DNA of 64,000 bases, taken from an uncultured Pseudomonadota bacterium. Its GTDB lineage: Bacteria; Pseudomonadota; Gammaproteobacteria; Steroidobacterales; Steroidobacteraceae. Below the pieces are notes generated by a model. It was not told the DNA's origin. It ran no database searches and saw nothing but the letters and a program-made list of their open reading frames with translations. The stretch spans positions 1 through 64,000 of the forward strand of contig CAISHQ010000087.1 in the NCBI GenBank assembly GCA_903885195.1, written 5' to 3'. The position numbers were made by a program, and so were the translations under genes. Numbering within the stretch: position 1 is the first letter of the stretch; the number at the start of each line of letters is the position of its first letter. This document shows, piece after piece, positions 1 through 9,226 of this stretch.

Positions 1-297
1 GAGCCCGTGTTCTACTGGCAGGACGGCTACAACATCACCCAGGAACGGCTGCTGCCGCAGGGCTACCAGGCCACTCTGCCCAACTATGCCGACAACCCCG
101 AGGGGCGGGCGCTGGTCGACAAGATGAAGCACGGCATCGCCGATATCTTCCAAAGGCATGGCGCCGCGCACCTGCAGATCGGTAAGTTCTACCCCTACAT
201 GCGGGGCCGGGAGCCTCAGACCGCCAAGTTGATCCGTGACCTCAAGCAACTCGTCGACCCGCAAAGACGACTCAACCCCGGCTCGCTGGGGCTGTAA
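1..297 (+). CDS. FAD-linked oxidase, C-terminal end (partial)
   Basis: The reading frame is open from the first base and ends at 297, so only about 98 C-terminal residues are present; the GTG at 7 in the ORF track is internal, not a start. The closing motif VDPQRRLNPGSLGL and the preceding TAKLIRDLKQ helix are typical of the C-terminal cap of vanillyl-alcohol-oxidase/4-cresol-dehydrogenase type flavoproteins. These oxidise alcohols, phenols or hydroxyacids with covalent or non-covalent FAD. etfBA starts 51 bases downstream on the same strand, so electrons might pass to ETF; that is inference. The substrate cannot be told from this fragment. Confidence 0.8.
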   Translation, partial: EPVFYWQDGYNITQERLLPQGYQATLPNYADNPEGRALVDKMKHGIADIFQRHGAAHLQIGKFYPYMRGREPQTAKLIRDLKQLVDPQRRLNPGSLGL

Positions 298-348
298 ACT
301 ACCGGGCTCGACATACCCAAGAACCGGCATGACGGAGTCTCCGCCAAG

Positions 349-1098
349 ATGAAGCGAATTCTGGTATCGATCAAACGAGTCGTCGACTACAACGTGCGCA
401 TCCGCGTCAAACCAGACGGCACCGGCGTGATCACCGACGGCGTCAAGATGAGCATCAACCCCTTCGACGAGATCGCACTCGAAGAAGCGCTGCGCATCAA
501 AGAAAAAGGACAGGCTGACGAAGTCGTCGCGGTCTCGATCGGTCCCGCTGATTGCCAGCAGCAACTGCGCACGGCGCTCGCCATGGGTGCGGATCGCGCG
601 TTGCACGTGCAAACCGATGCGGTCATCGAGCCGCTCGATGCGGCGCGAATTTTCAAGGCGCTTGCCGACCGCGAGCAGGCCATGCTTGCCATCCTCGGCA
701 AACAGGCTATCGACGACGACGCCAACCAGACCGGGCAAATGCTTGCCGCGTTGTGGAACCGGCCGCAGGCGACCTTCGCCTCGAAGGTCGAGATCACGGG
801 GGACAAGGCGCTCGTTATTCGCGAGGTCGATGCCGGCCTCGAAACACTCGAGATCGATCTGCCGGCGGTGATCACCGCAGACCTTCGACTCAACGAGCCG
901 CGCTACGTGAAGTTGCCCGACATCATGAAAGCGAAGAAGAAGCCGCTCGACACGCTCGATCTGGCGGCGGTCGGCGTTGCGCCGACCGAACGCCTGCGCG
1001 CGGTGAAGTTCGACCCGCCGGCGCAGCGCAGCAAGGGCGTGATGGTGAAGGACGTTCAGGAACTGGTTGAGGCGCTCAAGCGCCGGGGACTCGCATGA
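349..1098 (+). CDS. etfB: Electron transfer flavoprotein, beta subunit
   Basis: A 249-residue protein of the normal family length, opening with [20 protein letters not shown]. The ETF-beta signature is clear near residues 160-205: [17 protein letters not shown], then [19 protein letters not shown]. EtfB binds AMP and pairs with EtfA to carry electrons from flavin dehydrogenases (typically acyl-CoA dehydrogenases) to ETF-quinone oxidoreductase. A GGAG-like ribosome site lies upstream of the ATG. The stop overlaps the etfA start as ATGA, which indicates translational coupling. Confidence 0.95.
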   Translation: MKRILVSIKRVVDYNVRIRVKPDGTGVITDGVKMSINPFDEIALEEALRIKEKGQADEVVAVSIGPADCQQQLRTALAMGADRALHVQTDAVIEPLDAARIFKALADREQAMLAILGKQAIDDDANQTGQMLAALWNRPQATFASKVEITGDKALVIREVDAGLETLEIDLPAVITADLRLNEPRYVKLPDIMKAKKKPLDTLDLAAVGVAPTERLRAVKFDPPAQRSKGVMVKDVQELVEALKRRGLA

Positions 1099-2048
1099 GC
1101 AAGATTCTGGTCATTGCCGAACACGACGGCAGCAAACTCAATCCGGCCACCGCCAAGTGCGTCGCCTGCGCGAGCGCCATCCCGGGCGCCGACATCACCG
1201 TGTTGGTTCTCGCTGCCTCGGCAGGCGCCGTGGCGGCGCAGGCCGCGAGCATCGCGGGCGTCAAACGTGTCGTCACTCTCGAGAGTCCGGCGTTCACGCA
1301 GGCGCTGGCCGCCGTGATCGCGCCTGCCGTGGTGAGCGTCGCGGGCGATTACAGTCACGTCTTCGGACCCTCCACGACCTTCGGCAAGGATCTGATGCCG
1401 CGAATCGCTGCGCTGCTCGGCGCGCCGCAGATCTCGGATCTGATGGCGGTGGAGAGCGCGACGCGCTTCAAGCGTCCGATCTACGCAGGCAATGCGATTG
1501 TCACGGTCGAATGCCAGGCCGACAGCAAGGTCGTCGCCACGGTGCGTACGGCCTCTTTCGAGGCTGCGGGTGCCGCGAGCGCCGCTGCTCCGATCGAAGC
1601 GCTGCAGTTGACCGCGGAACTGCCGACGCACACGCGCTTCGTGTCCGTCACGGCCGCACGCAGCGACCGTCCGGATCTGCAGACGGCGGCGCGAGTGGTG
1701 TCGGGCGGCCGGGCGCTCGGCAGCGCGGACAACTTCAAAATTCTCTACAGCCTCGCCGACAAGATGGGCGCTGCGGTGGGCGCTTCGCGCGCAGCCGTCG
1801 ATGCCGGCTACGCAGCGAACGAGATGCAGGTGGGGCAGACCGGCAAGATCATCGCGCCGGAGCTGTACATGGCGTTCGGTATCTCGGGAGCCATCCAGCA
1901 TCTCACGGGTATCAAGGATGCGCGCACCATCGTGGCCGTCAACAAGGACCCGGAGGCACCGATCTTCGAGGTGGCCGACTTTGGCTTGGTCGGCGATCTG
2001 TTTCAGGTCGTGCCCGAACTCGAAAAGTTGGTCGGTCAAAAAGCCTAA
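1095..2048 (+). CDS. etfA: Electron transfer flavoprotein, alpha subunit
   Basis: A 317-residue protein. The C-terminal FAD domain carries the family signature [16 protein letters not shown] (about residues 256-271), followed by [23 protein letters not shown]. It binds the redox-active FAD of the ETF heterodimer. It starts inside the etfB stop codon (ATGA), so the two subunits are co-translated. The partial FAD oxidase upstream and the MFS gene 43 bases downstream lie on the same strand and may share its transcript. Confidence 0.95.
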   Translation: MSKILVIAEHDGSKLNPATAKCVACASAIPGADITVLVLAASAGAVAAQAASIAGVKRVVTLESPAFTQALAAVIAPAVVSVAGDYSHVFGPSTTFGKDLMPRIAALLGAPQISDLMAVESATRFKRPIYAGNAIVTVECQADSKVVATVRTASFEAAGAASAAAPIEALQLTAELPTHTRFVSVTAARSDRPDLQTAARVVSGGRALGSADNFKILYSLADKMGAAVGASRAAVDAGYAANEMQVGQTGKIIAPELYMAFGISGAIQHLTGIKDARTIVAVNKDPEAPIFEVADFGLVGDLFQVVPELEKLVGQKA

Positions 2049-2091
2049 CCGGTCTGCGCTTCGCGGACTGGATTGAGGCCGCGTCAACGCC

Positions 2092-3306
2092 GTGACTCAA
2101 ACAAGGGCGTCGTCGCGACCGGGCTGGGGGTTCATCATCCTGCTGGGCATTGCCAGCGGGTTGTCGGCGTTCGGCATGGCGAGTGTGGTGCCCGCCCTGC
2201 CGACTCTCTCTCGTGCTTTGCAGGCTGACTGGTCGAGCGTCCAGTTCATCGTCTCGGCCTACCTGCTGGGTCTTGGCCTCTTTCAGCCGGTGCAGGGACT
2301 GCTGTGCGATCGCTTCGGCCGTCGGCCCGTGCTGCTCGGCGGGTTCACACTATTTCTCGCCGCGAGCTTGCTGGCATCGCTCGCGACCTCGCTGCTGCAA
2401 CTTGTGCTCGCCCGCTTCCTGCAGGCGGTGGGCGTGAGCGTGGCCACGGTGGTGACGCGCGCCATCGTGCGGGATTCTTTTGAACCGGAGCCTGCAGCGG
2501 TCGCCCTGTCGTTCATTACCGCCGTGATGGGCGTCGCGCCTGTGATCGCCCCGGTGTTCGGTGGCCTCGCCACCGAGGCGGTTGGCTGGCGAGGCATTTT
2601 CTGGCTGCATGCCGCCATGGCCTTGCTCGTCGTTGCTTTGCTGGCGCGCGTCTTGCGCGAGACTCGCCCGGCCGATACCGAATCGATGACGGCGCGCGAA
2701 CTGCTCGCCGGCGCGCGCGTGCTGATCGCCGACCGCGGGTTCTCAGGACACGCCCTCACCTACAGCTTCATCAGCGCCTCCGGCTTCATCTTCATCACGG
2801 TGGGCGCAGCACTCTACGAGCGCTTGTTCGGCCTCTCGGGTGCGGAATTTGGCCTGCTGTGGTCGCTCCTCGCGATCAGCTACATCGCGGGCGCAACCGC
2901 CGCCGGTACGCTGTCGCGACGCCTCGGTCGACAGCGCACGCGTCGCGTCGGTCTCGGCATCAACGTCGCGGCGACGCTGCTGTTCGTCGTGGCGGCCTGG
3001 TTGCAGCCGCCGCTACTTGGCGTATTCAGCCTGTCGTTGGGAATGCTGATGTTCGCCAACGGACTCATCTCACCTCTCGCCCTCGCCGCCGCGGTGGACG
3101 ATCACCCGCAACTCGCGGGCGTTGCGGCCGGCCTCTCGAGTTCGATCGCCATGCTGGTATCGATGGCCTGCGCGATCATCACCGGCGCAATCTACGATGG
3201 CACGGCGCATGGCTGCGCGGTGCTGATGTCGATCACTTGCGCACTCGCCTGGTGGGCGATGCGCCGCGCCGACAGCGCATCCATGTCTACGACTCGCAAA
3301 GCCTGA
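2092..3306 (+). CDS. MFS transporter, Bcr/CflA-like drug or metabolite efflux
   Basis: A 404-residue protein with about 12 hydrophobic segments. The loop after TM2 reads LCDRFGRRPVLLGG, the classic major facilitator motif A, and the N-terminal half resembles the Bcr/CflA subfamily (proton-driven export of drugs, sulfonamides or metabolites). The start is GTG, 43 bases after etfA. No neighbour identifies the cargo; next to a catabolic region it could export a pathway product or intermediate, which is inference. Confidence 0.85.
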   Translation: MTQTRASSRPGWGFIILLGIASGLSAFGMASVVPALPTLSRALQADWSSVQFIVSAYLLGLGLFQPVQGLLCDRFGRRPVLLGGFTLFLAASLLASLATSLLQLVLARFLQAVGVSVATVVTRAIVRDSFEPEPAAVALSFITAVMGVAPVIAPVFGGLATEAVGWRGIFWLHAAMALLVVALLARVLRETRPADTESMTARELLAGARVLIADRGFSGHALTYSFISASGFIFITVGAALYERLFGLSGAEFGLLWSLLAISYIAGATAAGTLSRRLGRQRTRRVGLGINVAATLLFVVAAWLQPPLLGVFSLSLGMLMFANGLISPLALAAAVDDHPQLAGVAAGLSSSIAMLVSMACAIITGAIYDGTAHGCAVLMSITCALAWWAMRRADSASMSTTRKA

Positions 3307-3314
3307 GGACCCAC

Positions 3315-3782
3315 ATGGCCGACCTGAACGACACTGAGCTCGCCTCGATTCGGCACGCGCTGGGTGCCGTGGAGAGCGCTTGGCGACATCTGGATTTCGT
3401 CTCGCTGCGGGCTCTCTGGGATCAATCCCGAGAGCCTGTGTACTTTGCCGAGGAGGCCCCTGAGCCCCTTCTCGACTGGCCCGCGCTGCAGGCCTACTGG
3501 GATCTGACCCGAGCCAGCATCGAGACGATGGGCATGCGCATCACCTCGGTCCACGGGGTGCGAGAGCTCGCGCCCGACCTCGTCTCGGTGGTCTATTCCA
3601 TGCACTGGGACGCAAGGGTTCGGGGCGCGGCAACGCCGCTCGGTGGCGACAACCGCGTCTGTGCCACCTTGCGTCGCACCAGCGAGGGCTGGCGGTTCGT
3701 GCAATACGTGGAATCGCCGCTTGCGCCGATCGTCTACATCAAGCGACTCTACGAGCAGTCGGTCACGCCTGGTTTCGTCTGA
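3315..3782 (+). CDS. NTF2/SnoaL-like small protein
   Basis: A 155-residue protein starting at the ATG at 3315; the ORF track's longer version at 2859 runs back through the MFS gene and is not credible. The pattern of an N-terminal helix (SIRHALGAVESAWRHLDFVSLRALWD), a middle Y/F-rich strand and a closing strand with RTSEGWRFVQYVESPL is that of the SnoaL/NTF2-like alpha+beta barrel. Such proteins are ring-hydroxylating dioxygenase small subunits, isomerases or unassigned ligand binders. It sits 8 bases after the MFS stop, so probably the same operon. Specific function unknown. Confidence 0.65.
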   Translation: MADLNDTELASIRHALGAVESAWRHLDFVSLRALWDQSREPVYFAEEAPEPLLDWPALQAYWDLTRASIETMGMRITSVHGVRELAPDLVSVVYSMHWDARVRGAATPLGGDNRVCATLRRTSEGWRFVQYVESPLAPIVYIKRLYEQSVTPGFV

Positions 3783-3805
3783 TTCCCGCTCGAGGAGGCT
3801 TCGCC

Positions 3806-4216
3806 ATGCAGCAGGTTCTTTGGTACACGCGGTTTGCCAAGCGCTCGGCGCGCCTCGCCGGTCGGCCCGCGACCTTCAGCTTGGCCGTGTGCGTGTTGCT
3901 GGCCTGGCTCATCACCGGTCCGTTGTTCGATTTCAGCGATACCTGGCAGCTCGTGATCAACACCGGCACGACGATCGTCACCTTCCTGATGGTGTTCCTG
4001 ATCCAGAACACGCAGAACCGCGACACCGAGGCCCTGCACATCAAGCTCGACGAGCTGATCCGGGCTACGCAGGGTGCGCACAACGCGCTGCTCGATCTCG
4101 AGGAACTGGAAGAAAAACAACTCGACGAGTTTCGTGCGCGCTACACCGCACTCGCACGCCTGGCGCGTGCCCGTCAGGCCGCAGGGGATACCGACACGGA
4201 CACGCCGGAGCCCTGA
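3806..4216 (+). CDS. Low-affinity iron permease family membrane protein
   Basis: A 136-residue protein with two predicted membrane helices (about residues 23-42 and 52-66), then the conserved FLIQNTQNRDTEALHIKLDELIRA segment and an acidic coiled-coil-like tail. This layout matches the bacterial low-affinity iron permease family, whose bacterial members are short and largely uncharacterised despite the name. A good ribosome site (GAGGAGG) precedes the ATG. Actual iron transport is not shown by the sequence. Confidence 0.75.
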   Translation: MQQVLWYTRFAKRSARLAGRPATFSLAVCVLLAWLITGPLFDFSDTWQLVINTGTTIVTFLMVFLIQNTQNRDTEALHIKLDELIRATQGAHNALLDLEELEEKQLDEFRARYTALARLARARQAAGDTDTDTPEP

Positions 4217-4247
4217 GGCTGACACAGGGCACCGAACGTCGAGGCGA

Positions 4248-5270
4248 TCAGCCCTGAGGCAACCGCTCCGGACCGACGCGCACCAACGCCTTGCCGAAAT
4301 TCCCGCCGCGCATCAGCGCGCAAAACGCCTGCGGCGCGGAGGCGATCCCTTCGCTGACATCCTCGCGGTAACGGAACTGTCCGTCCCTGATCCAGGCACT
4401 AATGAGCTTGACCATCTCAGGCATGCGATTCATGTGGTCGTAGACGACGAGACCACTCATCGTAGCCCGCGCGCCGACGATCGGTCCGAGCCAAGGCCCG
4501 GGCGGCGGCGTATCCATGCTGTACGCCTCGATCATGCCGCACAGCACGATGCGCGCCCCGAGCGCAAGATTGCGCGTGACGGCAGCCAGCGTGTCGCCGC
4601 CCACGTTGTCGAAGTAGACGTCGATGCCGTCTGGGCAAGCCTGTTTGAGCGCTGCCGTCAGATCGCCGTCCTTGTAGTTCACGCACGCGGCAAACCCGAG
4701 CTCGTTCACCGCGTACTCGCACTTGGCGGCGGAGCCTGCGATACCGACCACACGCGCACCCATGTGCCGTGCCACTTGTCCGGCCGTCGTACCGACCGGA
4801 CCCGTGCAGGCCGAGACCACAAAGGTCTGCCCGGGCAGGGGTCGACCGAGATACACAGTTCCCGCATAGCCGGTGAGCCCTGGCATGCCGAGCACACCGA
4901 GAGCGGCACCGAGCGGCGCACTCGATGCATCGAGCTTGCGCACGCCCTGCCCTGATGAGACGGCGTACTGCTGCCAGCCGTTGCGCACGGCGACGTACTC
5001 GCCCACCGTGAACTGCGGATGCCGCGACTCGACGATCTGCGCCACCGTCTCGCCCACCATCACATCGCCTGGATTCAGCCGATCGGCATAGATCTGGCTG
5101 TTCTTCATGACGTTGCGATAGTAGGGATCGAGCGAGAGGTAGATCGTCCGCGACAGGAACTGACCTTCGGACGGGACCGGGATCGCGATCTCATCGGCGC
5201 CGAAGTCCTCGGGGACGGGTAATCCCCGCGGACTCCGCGCGAAAGTAATGCGTTGGTTGCGCTCAGCCAT
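4248..5270 (-). CDS. NADPH-dependent MDR oxidoreductase (CurA/prostaglandin-reductase-like)
   Basis: A 340-residue zinc-free medium-chain dehydrogenase/reductase. It has the leukotriene B4/prostaglandin reductase N-terminus (RSPRGLPVPEDF, then YLSLDPYYRNVM), the core VLGMPGLTGYAGTVYLG, and a nucleotide-binding segment near STGPVG-type residues (ACTGPVGTTAGQVARHMGARVVG). NYKDGDL and IDVYFDNVGG are also typical. These enzymes reduce alpha,beta-unsaturated ketones or aldehydes with NADPH. Its start codon overlaps the peroxiredoxin stop by one base, making it the last gene of the eight-gene minus-strand run. Confidence 0.88.
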   Translation of the reverse strand: MAERNQRITFARSPRGLPVPEDFGADEIAIPVPSEGQFLSRTIYLSLDPYYRNVMKNSQIYADRLNPGDVMVGETVAQIVESRHPQFTVGEYVAVRNGWQQYAVSSGQGVRKLDASSAPLGAALGVLGMPGLTGYAGTVYLGRPLPGQTFVVSACTGPVGTTAGQVARHMGARVVGIAGSAAKCEYAVNELGFAACVNYKDGDLTAALKQACPDGIDVYFDNVGGDTLAAVTRNLALGARIVLCGMIEAYSMDTPPPGPWLGPIVGARATMSGLVVYDHMNRMPEMVKLISAWIRDGQFRYREDVSEGIASAPQAFCALMRGGNFGKALVRVGPERLPQG

Positions 5271-5752
5271 TACAGCTGGCCGAGCACGTACTCCGCGGCG
5301 GATACCTTGAACTCACCGCCCGCCTCGACGTTGACGTGAGTGGCGACCCCGTCCTTGACGATGATGGCGAAGCGCTTGCCACGCACACCCATACCGAAGC
5401 CGCGCGCGTCGAGCTCGAGACCCAGCGCCTTGGTGTAATCACCGTTGCCGTCGGCCAGCATCATCACCTTGTCGCCGACGTTGCTCGCCTTGCCCCACGC
5501 ACCCATGACGAACATGTCGTTTACGGCCATGCAGGCAATGGTGTCGACACCCTTGGCCTTCAGCGCATCGGCGTGCTGCACGTACCCCGGCAGATGCTTG
5601 GCATCGCAGGTCGGCGTGAAGGCGCCGGGCACCGAGAACAGCACGACGGTCTTGCCGCCGAACAGTGCGTCGGTAGTGATTTCTTTGGGACCTTCCGCAG
5701 TCAACTGCTTGAGGGAGCCCGAGGGCATACGCGCGCCGGCTTGGATGGTCAT
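5270..5752 (-). CDS. Prx5-type (glutaredoxin-dependent) peroxiredoxin
   Basis: A 160-residue protein of the AhpE/Prx5-like redoxin family. The active site reads VPGAFTPTCDAKHLPGY, where the Cys of PxxxTxxC is the peroxidatic residue (about residue 49). It reduces H2O2 and organic hydroperoxides in the cytoplasm, usually recycled by glutathione or glutaredoxin. A near-ideal ribosome site (AAGGAGATCACC then ATG) fixes the start. It follows the amidohydrolase by 57 bases and overlaps the MDR gene by one base. It may protect the pathway from oxygenase by-products; that link is inference. Confidence 0.93.
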   Translation of the reverse strand: MTIQAGARMPSGSLKQLTAEGPKEITTDALFGGKTVVLFSVPGAFTPTCDAKHLPGYVQHADALKAKGVDTIACMAVNDMFVMGAWGKASNVGDKVMMLADGNGDYTKALGLELDARGFGMGVRGKRFAIIVKDGVATHVNVEAGGEFKVSAAEYVLGQL

Positions 5753-5809
5753 GGTGATCTCCTTGGAATGGATCTGAACTAGAACGGAATGGTAGCCGAA
5801 ATCAGGGCC

Positions 5810-7360
5810 TCAGCCGTACGGTCGATGCAGGTACTGGCCACCCGGCTTGCCTACCGGCTTTCCTTCGTCGTAAACGAGCCGGCCACGCAGGAAGGTACTG
5901 GTCACCGAAGCCTTCATCTCCATACCCTCGAAGACCGAGTAGCCCTGATCGGACTCGGATTCCTTGTTTCCGGCAACGAAACTCTTGTTCGGATCAACGA
6001 GCACGATGTCCGCATCGAAGCCCGGCGCAATGTCGCCTTTGCCATGCAGGCCGAAACGGCGCGCAGCCGTCCACGAGGTCAGCTCCGCGATCTTGTTGTA
6101 GGAGAGGCCACGCGGCTTACCCTCGGTGATCAGAGCCGGAAGCATGAACTCGGTGCCACCGAAACCCGACTTGGCGAGGAAAATGTTCTTCTTGCCGCCC
6201 TTGCGATCGCCGAGCTTGTCCTCCATGCGGCAACAGGCGTGATCGGAGCAGACCCAGTCGAGCTTGCCATCGAGCACGGCCTCCCACAGGAACTCGACGT
6301 CTTCGCGCGAGCGAATCGGCGGATTGACCTTGGCGAGACTGCCGATTTTGGTGTCGTAGTCGAGGCACAAATGGGCAATCGTCACTTCGCGGCGGAAGTT
6401 GACGTGCGGGAACGCCTTCGCCATCCGCATCGCCGACTCGACGGCCTTGCGCGAGGTCAGGTGCAGCAGATTGATATTTGCACAGTTGGTTTCGTTGGCG
6501 AGGTACGAAGCGATGGCGATGGCCAGACCCTCGGAGTGCGGCGGTCGAGCCGCGCTGTAGGCGCGCAAACCCGTGAGCGGCGCACAGTCGATGCAATCAG
6601 GATCCGTGGTCTCGCCGGTGAGATAGGTGTCGAGATCGGTCACCTTGGCACCGCCCTCCACCATCTGCGTGTAGGCCCGCAGGATGTCGGCAAGTTCGCA
6701 GTGCAGGCTGAGCGAGATGGAATCCTTGAGTTTTGGGCGACGCAGCATCGCGCGGTGCACACCACGCATCACGAACTCGAAGTGTGCGATGTCGTACTTC
6801 TCGTTCTCACCGATCATCAGGAACTTGTGCTGCGAGTTGGACGCCCCGTGCAGGCCGTACCCACCGTAGAACATGAAAATCTTGAACGAGGTCACGCCGT
6901 ACTTGTCGATCAGCATGTCGATCTCGCCGATGTGCGTACGATCAAGTGGGGCGAGATGGTAGGCGTAGTCGACCCAGAAGTTGTCCTTCGACTGCGCGAG
7001 GATCTCTGGGTACACCTCGGCGTATGGACCACCACGCTCCATGTAATAGCCGCCGGTGCGGATGTAGTTGAGGCTCGAGGTCACACCACCTTGTGCGGCC
7101 GCCAAACTCTCGCTGCGCGCATCCTGCGCCAACGGCCCATAGATGCCCGTGTGCATATGCGGATCAACGAGACCCGGGAACGCCAGCTTGTTCTTGCCGT
7201 CGACCACTTCCTTGGCCTCAGCCGCCGCGAGCCCCTTGGCAACCTTCACGACCTTGCCGTTCGCAACGGCGATGTCGCACTTTTCGATCGTGGTCTTGCG
7301 CGGTCGAACCACGCGCACGTTTTTGATCAGCAAATCGTACTTCTTGGCTTTCTCAGTCAT
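5810..7360 (-). CDS. Hydantoinase/dihydroorotase-like metal-dependent amidohydrolase
   Basis: A 516-residue amidohydrolase-superfamily enzyme with the full binuclear metal set visible: FPGLVDPHMHTG (H68, H70), SFKIFMFYGG (the Lys that is carbamylated in this family), LHCELADIL and LLHLTS (His ligands), and WVCSDHACC (Asp). That order is that of D-hydantoinase, dihydropyrimidinase, allantoinase and dihydroorotase, which open cyclic amides. HMH replaces the more usual HxH residue H-V/T-H. The exact ring substrate is unknown. It lies in the minus-strand run 101 bases after the SUMF1-like gene, a gap that could hold its own promoter (CATAAT near 7394-7389). Confidence 0.88.
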   Translation of the reverse strand: MTEKAKKYDLLIKNVRVVRPRKTTIEKCDIAVANGKVVKVAKGLAAAEAKEVVDGKNKLAFPGLVDPHMHTGIYGPLAQDARSESLAAAQGGVTSSLNYIRTGGYYMERGGPYAEVYPEILAQSKDNFWVDYAYHLAPLDRTHIGEIDMLIDKYGVTSFKIFMFYGGYGLHGASNSQHKFLMIGENEKYDIAHFEFVMRGVHRAMLRRPKLKDSISLSLHCELADILRAYTQMVEGGAKVTDLDTYLTGETTDPDCIDCAPLTGLRAYSAARPPHSEGLAIAIASYLANETNCANINLLHLTSRKAVESAMRMAKAFPHVNFRREVTIAHLCLDYDTKIGSLAKVNPPIRSREDVEFLWEAVLDGKLDWVCSDHACCRMEDKLGDRKGGKKNIFLAKSGFGGTEFMLPALITEGKPRGLSYNKIAELTSWTAARRFGLHGKGDIAPGFDADIVLVDPNKSFVAGNKESESDQGYSVFEGMEMKASVTSTFLRGRLVYDEGKPVGKPGGQYLHRPYG

Positions 7361-7461
7361 GGGTCACCTGTATCGTCGAACCGGCGGCATTATGCAGAAT
7401 GGAGTCGGGCGTTACGGGTCACCGCGGCGCCTTGTCTGCACCACGGGCGCGCCCTTTTACG

Positions 7462-8463
7462 TCACGGGTGTGGCATCGTGATCTCGCCGTCCTTGAGATC
7501 ACGCGCGACGCGAAAACCGAAGTAGCTGTAGCGTGCATCGTTCGGGTCGCGACCCCGAAAGGTCAGTCGGTTGCGCGTCGGCCGCGTCATCCAACCGCCA
7601 CCTCGCACCGACCATTTGTCGCAGCTCGCATCGCCCGCGACCGCCCTGCCATCGCTCGGCGCTCCGTCGTAGGTCAGACGGTAGCAATCGGCCACCCACT
7701 CCCAGACGTTGCCGAGCATGTCGTGCAGCCCAAAGCCGTTGGGCTTCAGTCGTCCGACCGGCGCAAGCTCCGCGTAGCCATCGTCGCAATCGGCATAGCC
7801 CCAGCCGAAATCCTGCAGTGCGCGGGCGCGACGATCGTAGAGATTGGCGTACGCGCAGCCGAGATCGGCATTGTTTCCCCAGGAGTAAATGCCAGAGCTT
7901 TGCGCACGAGCGGCGTACTCCCACTCGGCCTCCGAGGGCAGGCGGTAGGCGTGGCCGGTCCGTGCCGACAACCAACGCACGTACGCAAGCGCATCGACTC
8001 GGCCGACGCAGACCACAGGCATGTCCTCCGTGGCCGGCTGCGAGAACCCCGGTGCCTGCCATCCCGCAGCGGACTCGTCGCGCCAGCCGGCCTTGAGCCC
8101 CGGCCCGCTGGGCGCAGTCTGAACGCGGCAGCCCGCTTCGACGCGATACCCCGTCTCCGCCACGAAACGCGCGAATTCCTTGTTGGTGACTTCGGTCAAA
8201 CCGAGTGCGAACCGTCTTGCAATCCGCACCTCGCGCGCTGGCCCCTCCGGTCGCCCGGCCTCGCCATCGAGATCCGAGCCCATGGTGAACCGACCGGCGG
8301 GCACCGTGACGAGCGCCGGGCAGTCGACACAGTCGTGCCAAACCTGACTAGGTGCCTGTCCGGAGGCCTTCACGGGAACGCTGTCTTGCGCCCGCGCCGC
8401 AGTGCCGATTACGCAGACGATGGTAACGAGGCAAAGCAGCCCCGCGAGACGCCCTCGCCTCAC
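7462..8463 (-). CDS. Secreted SUMF1/FGE-fold protein lacking the catalytic cysteines
   Basis: A 333-residue protein with an N-terminal signal peptide (RLAGLLCLVTIVCVIGTAARAQ) and a formylglycine-generating-enzyme-like domain from about residue 45: FTMGSDLDGE, EVTNKEFARF, YRLPSEAEWEYAAR, GNVWEWVADCYR, RGGGWMTRP, FGFRVARD. In true FGEs the segment after RGGS carries two copper-binding cysteines (C-x4-C); here those positions read RGGGWMTRPTRN with no Cys, so it is probably not a formylglycine-generating enzyme. No sulfatase gene is nearby. The GTG start overlaps the gntR stop (GTGA), so the two are co-translated. Confidence 0.85.
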   Translation of the reverse strand: MRRGRLAGLLCLVTIVCVIGTAARAQDSVPVKASGQAPSQVWHDCVDCPALVTVPAGRFTMGSDLDGEAGRPEGPAREVRIARRFALGLTEVTNKEFARFVAETGYRVEAGCRVQTAPSGPGLKAGWRDESAAGWQAPGFSQPATEDMPVVCVGRVDALAYVRWLSARTGHAYRLPSEAEWEYAARAQSSGIYSWGNNADLGCAYANLYDRRARALQDFGWGYADCDDGYAELAPVGRLKPNGFGLHDMLGNVWEWVADCYRLTYDGAPSDGRAVAGDASCDKWSVRGGGWMTRPTRNRLTFRGRDPNDARYSYFGFRVARDLKDGEITMPHP

Positions 8464-9209
8464 GTTGTCTCACCCCGCGTACGCGCATGGTGCTCGAGTG
8501 TCATGTGGTACTGGTAGGCGTCGGCGCGATACAAAGCGACGACGCGCTCCACCGGCCGATCCTCGTCGTCGAACACGGTGCGCGACAGTCGCAGCAAGGG
8601 CGCACCGACCTCGACACCGAGTGCGCGGGCCGCCTCGACCCCCGCGAGCGTCGCCCCGATGAATTGGTCGGCACGCGCCACGCGGATGCCAACGGTGCCG
8701 AGCAACTCGAACATCGGTTGTCGCGCCATCTCGGCAGGATCCACACGACGCGCGACATCGAGCGGTACGTAGGTCGTGATCAGCCCCAGGGGCACGCCCT
8801 GGACTGTGCGCACATGCGTGGCACGCTGGACGCGGGCCTGCTCCTCGAGTCCGAGCGACGCTCGAGTTTCATCGTCGGGATCGATGTCGGTGACCGTCAG
8901 GTCGCGCACTTCGGTTGCCGCGGCGAGCCCGGCCACCTGACTACGTACATCGTTGATGTCGAGCGAGCCGGCGGCCCGTGCGCGCGATATTTGCACAAAG
9001 GTGCCGCGTCCCTGCTGTCGCAGCAGCCAACCCTCTTTCGCCAGATTGTCGATGGCCTTGCGCACCGTGATGCGCGACACCCCGAACACCTCGCAGAGCT
9101 GAGGCTCGGTCGGAATTTGTTCGCCGGGCTTGTATGTCCCGTCGCGCACCCAGGTACGCAGCGTCACGTAGACCTGGTGATATCGAGGCGAAGCGATGGC
9201 GGTATGCAT
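8460..9209 (-). CDS. GntR family regulator, HutC subfamily
   Basis: A 249-residue protein with an N-terminal winged helix (residues about 8-72: LRTWVRDGTYKPGEQIPTE, then VSRITVRKAIDNLAKEGWL and RQQGRGTFV), followed by a UTRA ligand-binding domain (about 95-240) ending VERVVALYRADAYQYHM, the HutC/FarR hallmark. These are usually repressors released by a pathway metabolite. It sits inside the minus-strand catabolic run and is the obvious candidate to control it and the divergent methyltransferase-ALDH pair. Its ligand is unknown. Confidence 0.92.
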   Translation of the reverse strand: MHTAIASPRYHQVYVTLRTWVRDGTYKPGEQIPTEPQLCEVFGVSRITVRKAIDNLAKEGWLLRQQGRGTFVQISRARAAGSLDINDVRSQVAGLAAATEVRDLTVTDIDPDDETRASLGLEEQARVQRATHVRTVQGVPLGLITTYVPLDVARRVDPAEMARQPMFELLGTVGIRVARADQFIGATLAGVEAARALGVEVGAPLLRLSRTVFDDEDRPVERVVALYRADAYQYHMTLEHHARTRGETT

Positions 9210-9226
9210 GAAAGTTCCGGCCCGCG

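Noticed and set aside
4211-4260. GGCTGA/TCAGCC inverted repeat between the iron-permease and MDR genes as a terminator
   Set aside because: Only six paired bases with a long loop, no T-run, and one arm lies in the MDR coding end; too weak to call.
7361-7461. Repeated GGGTCACC in the gap before the amidohydrolase gene as an operator
   Set aside because: Two short copies without palindromic structure or fixed spacing; also common by chance in such DNA.
5789-7525. 578-residue plus-strand frame opposite the amidohydrolase
   Set aside because: Shadow of a gene with intact metal-binding motifs on the other strand; the product resembles no family.
7462-8463. Calling the SUMF1-fold gene a formylglycine-generating enzyme
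   Set aside because: The two catalytic cysteines after RGGS are missing and there is no sulfatase gene in the window.
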